Made by a program: the position numbers and the translations under genes | Shown here: positions 20,713 through 31,755 of the stretch, one piece after another | Layout: each line of letters starts with the position of its first letter | How positions within the stretch are numbered: the stretch's first letter is position 1 | NCBI GenBank assembly: GCA_024364735.1 | Contig: JAGFNQ010000283.1 | Span: forward strand, 40,892-104,891 | Reading direction: 5' to 3' | From: Boesenbergia rotunda | Taxonomy: Eukaryota > Streptophyta > Magnoliopsida > Zingiberales > Zingiberaceae | DNA: 64,000 bases | The notes under the pieces: generated by a model | What the model was told of the DNA's origin: nothing | Seen by the model: only the letters and a program-made list of their open reading frames with translations | Databases searched by the model: none

Positions 20713-22833
20713 TGTTGATGCAGTCTAACCCTGATTGTTGTTTTGGTGTTCACACCGATTTTAGTTTAGGTTGATGAGATGATTTGGATTAAGTCCTGGT
20801 CGAGGACTGGGCATGGAATCCTGGTGAGTGAAACCAAGTCCTAACCTGGAGGGCTAGAATGGATGAAACTCTGGCTTGGAGGGTCAGGTCCTAGCTTGGA
20901 GGGCTAGGTTGGAAAAATCCTAACTTGGAGGGTTAGGTGTGGAAAAGTCCTAGCTTGGAGGGCTAGATGGATGAAATCCTAACTTGGAGGGTTGGGTGTG
21001 GAAAAGTCCAAGCTTGGAGGGTTAGGTGTGGAAATTCCTAACTCGGAGGGTTAGGTGATTGGAAATCCCGGTGAGTGAAGTCGGGTCCTGGTGAGTGAAG
21101 CCAGGTTGACTGAAGTCCCGGTGAGTGAAGCTGGGCACGGAGTCTTGGTCCGAGGGACTGAGCACGAGTCAGGGGAGCCTGGGAGCCAGTTCTCTTGACT
21201 TAGAGTGGGTTTGGCCTTGCCTGGATCGGTCAAGTGACCGATCAGGGAAGTTGGCATGGTGCTCCCTCGTGGATCGGTCTGGTGACCGATCCAGCGATGA
21301 CTGATCGGTCTGGTGACCGATCAGGGAGCACACAGTGACCATGTTGGGCTACTGATCGACTCATGATCTGTCTGGTGACCGATCAAGGAGCAAACATTTC
21401 ACTCACTGCTTGGCTCCAGATCGGTCTGGTGATCGATCAGGGAGCATACAGTGGGTTTTGGGAACCTTACTGCTTGGCTCCTGATCGGTCTGGTGACCGA
21501 TCAGAGATACTGTTCGGATCGTTCTGGTGAACGATCAAGTGTCGCGAGCTCCTCACTATGACCGATCAGGATGGATCCTGATCGGTCTAAGCATGCCCTG
21601 ATCGGTCTGGTGACCGATCAGGAGGGTTGGACTACGAAGCTGAGCAATCACCCTGCAAAGGGGTGGATCGGTTTGGTGACCGATCCACGACCTGGGATCG
21701 GTCTGGTGATCAGTCCCGGAGAAGTCGCGAATTCTGATTACGCGTTGGGGACCGATCAGGATGCAGCCTGATCGGTCTGAACCCAGCCTGATCGGTCTGG
21801 TGACCGATCAGGAGGCTCTCTGATCGGTTCGGTGACCGATCACTTTAATTAAAACTCGCTATCAAACACTCTGATCTCATCTGATCGCACTCTGATTCCT
21901 ACTGATACTTATTCTGTGCTCTCTGATATTTGATCTTCTGTTGATTTGCTGCTCTAATGTGCTGCTAAGTGTGCAGGTGACTCAGAGATCATCCAAGAGA
22001 AGTCAAACGAAGGTTTTCGCTACAGCAGGTTTGTCTGTTTGTTTTCGCAGGTTGTAACGTCCTCTGGCGCAAGCTGCAGCAGCTGAGGAGCTGATGACCT
22101 GGGGCTCGACTGGAGGGTTTCAGTGAGTCCAGAGGAGGTCAGGGATAGCTGGCTGCTGCAGGTGAGCAGCTGGGAACTGCTGCAGAGGAGCGTGTGACTT
22201 GGCGATGGAAGCAGGATAAGCCAAGGAGTGGAGAAGGAGCTAGGGACGGCTAGCGACATCTCTTGTTCTGCTCTTGCGACAACTCTGATCTGTTGACCAC
22301 TACTATGAATTTTGAGCAACCTGGTGTTACTTGAGCACTTGGGAAGAAGAAACAAGAAGCTTGGCGAGTCCATCAGCAAGAAGACACGAAGAAGGGAGTT
22401 CTTGTGTGAGATCTGTGCTTAGTGGAGCTCGGTGAGAAGTTTGCTGGTGTTCTTGCGGTTCTATGTGTTCAGTAAGACTTCTTCTTGTGTTTCATGTACT
22501 TAATACTTCATTCATCTTGAAACGTTGTGGAGAGGTTACTCCACCGAGAAGGAGGTTGCTTTCTATCTGGATTTTTCGGGGCTTGATCTACTGACGATCA
22601 AGGGATCGGCCACCTTAAAGGCATGCCAAGGAGTAGGGGCAAGTTATCCCCGAACCTTGTAAATCCTCTTTTGTTAGCGTTTTCATTTGTCTTTCTTTTC
22701 TGCACTTTGTTTTTGTTGTATTGCTTCCGATGTGCTACTAACCCTAAGTACAGAAGTTCATAAAAGAAAGCGATTTTTTTTTGGTGTCTGGCTACATTCA
22801 CCCCCCCTCTCTCTAGCCATCCAAGTTCCAACA
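20713..22833 (+). repeat. 5' LTR of SIRE copy 2 (2121 bp)
   Basis: TGTTGATGCAGTC.. to ..agccatccaagttccaaca. From left to right it has minisatellite units (20815-21130), a GATCGGTC palindrome array (21220-21850), a long transcribed part, the R-U5 motif (22595-22670) and an attcaccccccctct tract before the end. Confidence 0.95.
21220..21850. repeat. GATCGGTC palindrome array, LTR of SIRE copy 2
   Basis: About 15 units of the type tgatcggtctggtgaccgatca, in the opposite reading direction to those at 6365-6900. Left and right arms pair over about 9 bases. Confidence 0.9.
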
Positions 22834-22835
22834 AG

Positions 22836-22848
22836 TGGTATCAGAGCT
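22836..22848 (+). other. primer binding site, SIRE copy 2
   Basis: tggtatcagagct, two bases after the LTR end. It is complementary to the 3' end of initiator tRNA-Met. Confidence 0.92.
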
Positions 22849-22891
22849 TGGGGCTCTATATAAGCGGCTTAACATCCGAGAGTCAACAAGA

Positions 22892-24498
22892 ATGGCATTG
22901 AGAGAAGGTTTTAGTACCACTCGACCTCCCTTCTTCGATGGAGCAGATTTTCAATATTGGAGATCGAAGATGGAGTATTATCTAAAGATGAACATCAACA
23001 CATGGTTCGCTGTGAAGGAGGGTTTCTCCCCTCCAAAGGATGATAAAGGAAAAGAATTGGAATCTTGGCGTTGGACGGCTGAGCAAACTCGGAAAAGTGA
23101 AGCCGACGCGAAGGCGATGGTGACTTTGCAATGTGGAATGTACAAGGATCAACTCATCAAGGTTGGTCCCTTTACAAGTGTAAAGGATTTGTGGAATAAA
23201 CTCATTGAACTCCATGAGGGAACCCGAGACCCGAGAATCGCCAATAGGGATTTGTTCCTCAACCAACTCCAAAACCTCTCCATGAAGGAGAGTGAAAGGG
23301 TAAGCGAGCTTCATAGTAGATTCAAGGAAGTCCTCAACGGTCTTCATTCTATTGACGAAAAGGTCGAGAACCATGACCTTGTATGGTATGTGTTAAAAGC
23401 TTTTCCAAGGAATGCTTTGTGGTCATCCATGGTGGATGCCTACAAAGTTTCTAAGGATTTATCAATTGTAAAGTTAGATGACTTATTTTGTGAAATGGAG
23501 CTACATGAGATGGCTAACAAAGGCCCCAAGGAGAAGGAGATTGCCTCAGTTGCAGGGGAAAGGACCAACAAGAAGAAAAAGGAGAAGAAGAAGGAGAAGG
23601 AAGTCTCTTCATCTTCATCTTCATCCGAGTCTGAATCCGATTCCGAGGAGGATGGCAGTGGGTCTTCTTCCTCCGAGATGGCAAATTTTGTTAGAAGGAT
23701 GATGAGAAAGAGTCGGCGCTTCAAGGGTAATGGTAACCCTAGTGAAGTTAAGATTGATAAATCTAATATCACTTGCTATGAGTGTAGCAAGAAAGGGCAC
23801 TTCAAGAAGGACTGCCCAAAGCTCAAGAAGTAGGAGGATAAATCCAAGAAGAAGAAAAAGAAGGCCTTGAAGGCCACATGGGATGAATCCTCTTCAAGTT
23901 CATCCGAAGAGGAGAAGGATGAGAAGAGTACATGTCATGTGACACTCATGGCACTTGATGATCAAGAAAGCAATGATGAATCCACCGACTCCTCAAACGC
24001 GGCTTCGTCATCTTCAGATGATGAAGAGGTAATCACTCCCGAATTAGATAAATGTTATAGAACCATTGCATGTTTGACCGATTTATTGAAAAGTCAAAAA
24101 ATAAAGTTAAATCATTGAAAGTAGAGGTTGAACATTTGAGATCCTCTAAAGATGAGGATATTGATGATTTACACTTAGAAATGTTAGAGGATGAAACTAA
24201 ATCTTTGAAGAGTGAAGTTGAGAGACTCAAGAGTGTTCTTGAGAAATTCTCAACTAGCTTAAAGACTCTAGACATGATTCTGAATGCCCAAAGGGCAGTC
24301 TACAATAGGGCCGGTATTGGTTACCGACCCATAGAACCATCATTTGTGTCCTTAATGTCTAGGACTGATGTAAGACAATCTAAGACACCTAGGGTTCAAA
24401 GGAAAGTAGTCAAGGCATGGGTGCCTAAGTCTTGCTTAGTAGGTGCTTTAGGTCCCAAGGTTTGGGTACCTAAATCTTCTATTTTTCGAATTGTGTAG
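22892..24498 (+). pseudogene. gag: gag pseudogene, SIRE copy 2
   Basis: Start ATG at 22892 (MALREGFSTTRPPFFDGADFQYW), chosen because SIRE-D uses the same start; the frame is open upstream to the PBS. The Copia capsid domain contains YWRSKMEYYLKMN, LWNKLIELHEGTRDPRI and SELHSRFKEVLNGLHS. A K/E-rich and Ser-rich linker leads to the intact zinc knuckle CYECSKKGHFKKDC and the coiled coil. TAG at 23831-23833 and a one-base loss near 24085 break it. The shared TAG at 24496-24498 ends the frame, ahead of pol. Confidence 0.92.
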
Positions 24499-24501
24499 GT
24501 T

Positions 24502-25382
24502 GTGATTGAGGGGGAGCATCTATCAACTTGGTTCGTTGATAGTGGGTGCTCCAAACACATGACCGGTGATAGATCCTTATTCACTACATTTCAAAAAAAA
24601 AGTAGAGGTAATGTTTCCTTTGGTAACAATGGTAGTCTTAAGGTCATAGGAATAGGAGGCATTCAAATATCCGAATATCTTAGGATTAAGAATGTCCTTC
24701 TAGTCAAGGGGATGATATTTACTCTACTAAGTGTCAGTCAATTGTGTGATGCGGGTTACACAATTGATTTCCAATCAAGTCAATGTCTAGTTAGAAAATA
24801 TGACACATTTGACACGGTACTAGTAGGCACAAAAGTAGAAAATATTTATCAAGTTTCATTTAAAAGTGCTACTAATACTTTTGTTAAGTGTTTCATGTCA
24901 AGAGAAGATGAGTCTAACCTTTGGCACTGGAGACTAGCACACGTGAACAAGAAGAATATCCGAAAATTGGCCAATAAGGGACTAGTACTGGCTTACCAAG
25001 CATCAAGTATGAAAATGACAAACTTTGTGATGCATGTCAAATGGGTAAGCAAACAAAATCTGTATATAAAGGTAAAAGCACTGTAAGTACTTCTACCGCA
25101 TTGGATTTACTTCACATGGACTTGTTTGATTGTAGTACAATCATATCCTTGAATGGTAGTAGATATTGTTTTGTTATCATTGATAATTTTACTAGATATA
25201 CATGGACCTATTTTCTAAAGTATAAGGATCAAACGTTAGATGTGTTTATTTCATTCTGTAGAAGGGTTGAAAATGAAAAATCATCAACCATTAAAACAAT
25301 AAGGAGTGATCATGGAGGTGAATTCCAAAATCAAAGATTTTTAGAGTTTTGTCAAGATAGAGGGTATAGGCATGAGTTCTCC
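24502..25382 (+). pseudogene. pol: pol 5' part, SIRE copy 2, interrupted by Gypsy-A
   Basis: Protease with VDSGCSKHMTGDRSLF, GAG-pre-integrase LWHWRLAHVNKKNIRKLANKG, then a one-base loss near 24991. The frame then continues with the integrase zinc-binding and catalytic core: HMDLFDC, TRYTWTYFLKYKDQ and IRSDHGGEFQNQRF. Reading stops at RHEFS, where the Gypsy-A LTR begins. The codon after the gag stop is GTT and the next is GTG, where copies 1 and D have ATG. Confidence 0.92.
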
Positions 25383-25870
25383 TGTAACGACCCGGAAAAA
25401 TCTCCTCAATATTTTCTTTAAAATATTGATCATGTCTAAATAGTTTTGAAGGAGTTTAGAGATACTAGTACGAACCGTAGCATAGTTATCCATAATTTTT
25501 TCATTTAAATTGAGAAGCTAAGTACTAATGGGCTTTTCTAAGACCATGGTTATTAGTGGATTTTAGGTGAAATTTAATATAAATATAAATGGGTTTTAAT
25601 TAAGGATATTAGTATGGTCATGGGTGAATTTTTGGGGAATTTTCGGAAATAAGGAGAAATAAAAAAATAAAATAAAATAAAATAAAAACAAAGTGCATGC
25701 ACCAAGAATTGAACATTGGACCTATGGTACCACTATGCATGTACTAACCAATTCACCTAGCAAGGGAGTGCTAGTAGAGAATGAAGTGGATTTTGGTTAA
25801 GGCTTAGGGAATATGAAGGGTCATCAAGGGAAGAGACACCATGACTCTTCACTTGCCCTCCTTAATGTGG

Positions 25871-25877
25871 TATAAAG
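25871..25877 (+). promoter_or_regulatory. candidate TATA box, Gypsy-A LTR
   Basis: TATAAAG in atgtggtataaaggcaatgag, about 490 bases into the LTR. Confidence 0.45.
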
Positions 25878-27780
25878 GCAATGAGAGAAGTGGCATAGGA
25901 GTTACATTCTCCCTTCTCTTCTTCCACCAAAGTCATTTCTTTCCTCTTCCTCCTTGCTCTAGCCAAAACCCACAAGGGTTCTCCCCTTAGGAAAAAAATT
26001 CCACCAAGGACTCCATCTTGAAGACTCAAGGCTCTATACTATGCTACAAGGGCTAAGGAGAAGTTTGGAGTCAAGAAAGTTCTTTCTATTTCTCTATTCA
26101 AGGATTAAATTCAAGATAAGGGAAGGTAAGACCCCCCTCACCTATGGTATGATAGCTTCCAAGTTATTTGTCATGATCTAAGTTCTTATTGGCATGCTAT
26201 GTTGAAGAAATCCATGGTTAGGGCTTGTGAGGGTTTCGGCCAAGCATTATTTTGAGGTTAAAATCATATGGAAATCCCGTATATGTTTCCTAATGTTTAT
26301 TCATGATATGTTAAGCATAAAAGTATGATTTAGAAGTTTTTGTATCATCCCAAAACCCCTAGGGTTTCGGCCACATCAAGGTCAAAAGGCTAAGGTAAAC
26401 TCCAACCTTTCCAAGCATGATTAGTATGTTTACTATCATATCTTATGGGTAATAATGGTGATTTATATGAATTTTCCTATAGGCTTATTACCCTTCTAGG
26501 GTTTCGGCCAGCACATGGTTTAGGCCTAGAACTTAGGGTTAAGTACAATCAATGGTTCAAATGGTTTTCCTTGGCATGATATGTAAGGTATGGGATGTTA
26601 ATCATGACCTAGGTGAATTTTCTATGGATTCATGGCCTCGTAGGGTTTCGGCCAAGACCCAAATTTAGGCTTTGAATTGGGCTAAGGTCTCAAGGATACA
26701 TGTTTATAAGTTACCATAATGTAAGTACATAGTTAAGCACGATGTACGGATCTTTATATTACAAAAATCTTAGCTTATATGTGACATGACCTTATATGTT
26801 AGGTTCTATGTTATGCTTTACACATGAATGTTTAGATTATATACCACGAACATATGTAAGTAGTGTAGGGGTATATTATGATAAATAGAATGATGTATGT
26901 AGAAGGTTAAATGCTTATAATAGATGTATGTGTACGAAGGTCTATGCATGTTGTATGATGAATGCCATGAACCTAAGTAGTATGCATCATGTTTATATGT
27001 AGCTTACCCATGCATGATCTATGATGGATACTAGGATTATGTATGCTAGATGAAATGTATCATGTATAAAATGCACGTTTATCTTATGTACCATGATCAT
27101 GCAAGCTTATGAACCAAGATAATATTTATGCCTGGAGGCATGATTATGTAAGTATGTCATGTTCTTATGAATAAAAGAAGATGGATGAAGATGATGTTAT
27201 GCCTTAAGTATGAATGATAAGTATGAATGATAAGTATGAATGATGAAGGCATAACAATGTTATGAAATAAGTATGAATGATTAAATGCCAAGCATGTGTA
27301 TGTCATGCTTCATGTAACAGGATTATGTTTATGTCCTAAGATATGTCAAGTATGAATGATGAAGCATGCATAGTTATTTTACTTTATGAATGTGCTTGTA
27401 CCGGACCGAAGTAAGGGTCCAAGGGATGGGCACCTTAAGAACGCCTCGGTTCTGGACTACCGAAGTTGTCCACGGTTCTGGGACTACCGTAGCTGTCCAA
27501 CAGGGATGGGCACCTTAAAAATGCCTCGTTGTTTGGAACTACCGTAGCTGTTGCTGCCCTAGTAGGTCGGGGCTCGCTACCTCGTATTTACTTAGGGATG
27601 CGCGCTTATGATATGTGTATGTGGTACAAGCCGGGGACCCCAATGATGTTATGTTTATGTTTAAGTATTTAAAAGTATGATTTAAAATTAAGCATCCCTA
27701 TGTATATGCATTTCGACTCATGCATTCATTCATGTTATGCATCACGCCAGGGTAAGTATGTTTTATGCTTATGCTTATGA

Positions 27781-27909
27781 TAAGTATGTTTCATGCTCAT
27801 GTATGTTAAGAATTATGTCATGATAAGTATGTTTCATGCTCATGTATGTTAAGAATTATGTCATGATAAGTATGTTTCATGCCCATGTATGCTAAGAATT
27901 ATGCTATGC
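27781..27909 (+). repeat. 43-bp tandem repeat, three units
   Basis: Units start at 27781, 27824 and 27867 with taagtatgtttcatgc, then tcatgtatgttaagaatt. The last unit is diverged. Confidence 0.88.
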
Positions 27910-28599
27910 TAAGTACGTTTTAGGTTTATGCTTAGGTTAAGAATCATGTTATATTAGTTGTTCATATGCTTATGATTTACGCCAAGACTATGCTTATGTT
28001 TTATGTTCAGAATTATGTTATGTCAGATGCTTGATATGTTTATGTTTAAGTGACGTATGGTTTTAGTGAGTAGGAAAGGGTCTTACTAAGCCTGTGTGCT
28101 TATAGTCTTATTTTCCTTGTACCGCAGATCAAGCAAGAGGTTACTAAGGGAAGCAGCAGGAGAGGCAAGAGCATGTGTGTGTCTGGCGGTGACATGGCAA
28201 AGGATTCTTTTATTTACACATATCGCATGTCTTAGGTTTTGGAAATGTCTCCTTAGATTCCATGCTATGTTTCAATGGTTATGCCTAATGGATGACTTAA
28301 GACTCATGATGTTTATGGATAAGTTACTTGCTACTTATGATGATTATGAATAAGCTATGAAATGGTTATATCATGATGCCATGCATGTTGTTAATATGCA
28401 AAGTCCAATGACACTAGGTTCATGGATGACAAGTTTATGCATGTATAGATGTTTCATGTATTAGTTGCATGGTTAAAAGCATGTGTAGAAGAAAAAAATT
28501 ATTCCGATGCATTAAGATGTCTTATATGTACATGTATGTTTAGCGTAACGTCGCTTCTCGCCACACCATAAGGTGTGGAAAAAAGGCGGGCGTTACAGG

Positions 28600-28612
28600 T
28601 TGGTATCACAGC
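28600..28612 (+). other. primer binding site, Gypsy-A (mutated)
   Basis: ttggtatcacagc, two bases after the LTR. The G of TATCAGAGC is C here, compared with ttggtatcagagc in Gypsy-C. Initiator tRNA-Met type. Confidence 0.8.
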
Positions 28613-28662
28613 AGTTGTCATCTCACTACACACACATCAAGCCTTTTTCTTACCTCTTCCAA

Positions 28663-28811
28663 GTAAGTACCTTTCTGCATATTTTATGATAGTAAGCACT
28701 TTTAGGATACTTTATGACTCTAGACTATGCAAGTATGAATGATACTTTATGATAGCAAGTACTTCTGGGATATGTAAATATGAACATATTTTACTTTTCC
28801 CTTTAATTTAG
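28663..28811 (+). other. predicted leader intron, Gypsy-A
   Basis: Donor cttccaa|GTAAGTACC and acceptor TTTAATTTAG just before the gag ATG (28820). Gypsy-C has the same donor sequence at the same distance from its PBS and an acceptor directly before its first ORF. Confidence 0.6.
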
Positions 28812-28819
28812 AATTTAAT

Positions 28820-31755
28820 ATGGAGGGTAGGAATAACGATAACTCATATTATCCATACTTGTCCTTCATGAAGGAAAGCATGGTTAGAAGACAGAGTAAT
28901 AGACTTAATGAGACTACTCCCTCGCCTGACCTGATGCAATTAGTGACCCAACTTCAGCGTCAAGTTACCGAGCAGCAGCAAACCATTAATACCCTGATGA
29001 ACCAACAAGAAAATTCGACTACTCCACCGGCGAACCAGATTGCTATACCCGTCGGGCCTACGGTTACGCAAACTCCTCCAACAGGCTCAACCACTGTAGC
29101 ACGACAGGAGGCTTATCTGATTCAGTGGTTGAGGCTGAATCCGGAAAATTTCTCGGGTGTTGGTGAGCCGTGGGACGCCCAAGCGTGGTTCAAAACCGTA
29201 GAGAGTACAATGGAGCTGCTGGACTGGCCTGAACATGAGAAGATTAAGTGTGCATCATTCTGCCTTTCTGGGGATGCCAGGATGTGGTGGGAAAGGGTCA
29301 AGGCCAAGAGACAGGTGAACCAGATGACGTGGTCAGACTTCGAATCAGAGTTCTTCGAAGAATTCTTCAATATGCGTGTCACAAACAAACATTACGACGA
29401 GTTCACGGAATTCTGACAGGGCAACCTCTCGGTCAATGAAGCTGTGAAGAAATTTAACCGATTGGCTCGTCTATGCCCTGAGTTGGTTCGCACTGAGAAA
29501 GAAAGGGTCCGACTTATGTTAAAGATGTTACGGCCCGAAATAGCTTTGAACGTGGCCGGCGGAGTTAACAGACCGCAGACTGCAGGGGAGCTGTTTAGTA
29601 GTTCCCTACTCACCGAACATTACCTGAACAATATCAAACAACAAAGGAAGGCAGTAAATGAAAGTAAGAATCAAGTTCACCCCGGGATTCTTGATTCATT
29701 ATCTTTCATTATCCCTAATGTTCCTTCCTTTTATTAACACTCAGGGGGTCAGAAACCTCAGAGTACCAACGCGAATTAGAAAGGAAACCAGGGTGGTAAA
29801 CGGCAGCCATGGAACAACCCCCAAGGGGGCCCATCAAATAAACAGTCCCGGTTCCCTCTGTGTGCTACATGCGGCAAAATGCACCCTGGGGAATGCTGCG
29901 AAGGTACGAACCGGTGCTTCATCTGCGGAGTGGAAGGGCACATGGCCTCTTACTGTCCTACCAAGAACCCGGCACCTCCCCAACAGCTTGTTCAGTATCA
30001 GGGTGCACCCGCGAAACTACATTATATACAAGCGGAGCCGGAGAGTACCCTGATGAGCCAAGAAAGATTGGAGGCCCCACCAACTATGGCAGATGCCAGG
30101 GTTTTCTCTATTACTAAGGAGGATGCTGCAAATGCTTCAACGGTTGTCATAGGTCAGATACTTATTTACAGTAAGTATGCTACCGCATTATTTGATACTG
30201 GGGCAACGCACTCGTTCATCTCCACATTCTACACTAAGAAGATAAATATGTCTCCACATGTTTTAAACTGCAAGTTCTTAACAACCCTGCCTTCGGGAGA
30301 AATAATGACATCCACTCACGTGCTGCGTGTGGTGCCAGTCTGAATTGCGGGAAGAGAACTCTACTGCGATCTGATAGTACTCGACATGCAGGACTATGAT
30401 GTTATAATGGGAATGGATTTTCTAAGCAAATATGGTGCTTCTGTCGAGTGCTGTAAACGAAGGGTGGTCTTTCAATCCAAGGCAGATTCCACGTTTGAAT
30501 TTATTGGAGAGCCAAGGAAAAGGACCGAGAAATTCTTATCGACTCTCAAAGCACGGAAGATGTTAGACAAGGGATATATTGGTTTTCTAGCACATGTGGT
30601 TGACGTATGTCAAACAAAGGATCAGAAGTTGGAAGATGTCAGAGTGGTATGCGAGTACCCAGAGGTATTCTCGGATGAGTTACCGGGGTTAGCTCCTGAC
30701 AGAGAAGTGGAATTCGAGATCGAATTAGTTCCTGGTACTAACCCGATCTCCAAGGCACCCTACCGTATGGCGCCGGTTGAATTACAAGAACTTCAAGAAC
30801 AGCTACAGGAGTTGCTCGATAAGGGACTTATTCACCCTAGTCATTCCCCATGGGGAGCACCGGTACTGTTTGTGAAGAAGAATGACGGATCTATGCAAAT
30901 TCAAGATTATCGAGCACTAAACAATGTAACGATCAAGAACAGGTATCCCCTTCCGAGGATAGATGACCTGTTTGACCAATTAAAAGGAGCTACCGTGTTC
31001 TCAAAAATTGATCTGAGGTCTGGTTATCATCAAGTTAAAGTAAAACAGGATGATATCCCGAAGACGGCCTTCCGAACAAGGTACAAGCATTTTGAGTTTG
31101 TTGTCATGCCCTACGGCGTGACCAATGCTCCTGCGATGTTTATGGACCTTATGAATCGGGTATTCTCGTCTTTTCTCGACAAATTTGTAATCGTCTTCAT
31201 CGACGATATCCTTATTTATTTAAGAGACCAAGAAGAGCACGCCAAGCATCTGAGGATAGTACTATAGACTCTTCGGGAAAAACAACTGTACGCCAAGTTC
31301 TCCAAATGTGAGTTCTAGCTTGACCAAGTGGGCTTTTTGGGCCATATTATTTCCAAAGATGGGGTTATGGAAGACCCAACAAAGATTGAAGCTGTGAATA
31401 ACTGGAGCCGGCCGAAGAAGTCCATCGAAATCAGAAGTTTTCTTGGGCTGGCGGGCTATTATCGGAAATTTGTGGAGGACTTCGCAAGGATTGCAGCCCC
31501 TCTAACAGCTCTCACCCGGCAGGATAAGAAATAAGAATGGACAGAAAACTGCGAACGGAGTTTCTTGGAGCTAAAAAGGAGACTTACAAGTGCTCCAATT
31601 CTTACCCTTCTGGAAAGTAACCAGGGCTTCGACATGTATAGCGACGCCTCCCGACTGGGACTTGGAGCTGTGCTTATGCAGAATGGTAAAGTCATTACCT
31701 ACGCCTCTAGGCAACTGAAAGAACATGAACAGAATTACCCCACCCACGATCTAGA
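28820..31755 (+). pseudogene. gag-pol: gag-pol pseudogene of Gypsy-A
   Basis: One continuous frame from ATG 28820. Gag has WLRLNPENFSGVGEPWDAQ and DARMWWERVKAK, then two knuckles (CATCGKMHPGEC and CFICGVEGHMASYC). Protease LFDTGATHSFIS lies near 30190. RT includes YPLPRIDDLFDQL, FSKIDLRSGYHQVKV and catalytic FIDDILIY (about 31195). RNase H starts with MYSDASRLGLGAVL. Stops: 29414 TGA, 29735 TAA (within a 69-base insertion at 29675-29743), 29777 TAG, 30341 TGA, 31265 TAG, 31316 TAG (a Trp position) and 31532 TAA. No frameshift is needed. Most stops fit C-to-T or G-to-A changes. Confidence 0.93.

Larger units (their letters stand above)
20713..25382 (+). mobile_element. SIRE-type Copia copy 2 (5' half)
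   Basis: A complete 5' LTR, PBS, gag and the start of pol. It is interrupted inside integrase at 25383 by Gypsy-A. The continuation is not in the window: SIRE-E starts 12 codons further along pol, but its 3' LTR is flanked by agaag and not by gcccc, so it is a different insertion. Confidence 0.92.
25383..28597 (+). repeat. 5' LTR of Gypsy-A (3215 bp)
   Basis: TGTAACGACCCGGAAAAATC.. to ..aaggcgggcgttaca. It shares its ends and the block gtaccggaccgaagtaagggtcc with the Gypsy-C LTRs. It holds a TATA box (25871-25877), many tatgaatgata-like repeats (26860-27400) and a 43-bp tandem repeat at 27781, 27824 and 27867. No real coding sequence was seen. Confidence 0.92.
25383..31755 (+). mobile_element. 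Gypsy-A: Tekay/Del-like Ty3/Gypsy element, 5' part
   Basis: 5' LTR, PBS, leader intron, gag, protease, RT and the beginning of RNase H in one frame. It is cut at 31755 by Copia-B, within ..EQNYPTHDLD. Integrase, chromodomain and 3' LTR are not present. Order protease-RT-RNase H before integrase and the long LTR fit the Tekay/Del group. Confidence 0.92.

Noticed and set aside
21220..21850. Regularly repeated palindromes with variable spacers, resembling a CRISPR array
   Set aside because: The sequence is plant retrotransposon LTR. Repeats are degenerate, spacers uneven, the same array lies in several LTR copies, and no cas genes exist.
29675..29744. Possible 70-nt GT..AG intron inside Gypsy-A gag
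   Set aside because: Removing 70 bases breaks the reading frame into the zinc knuckles. The segment behaves as a 69-base in-frame insertion that carries a stop.
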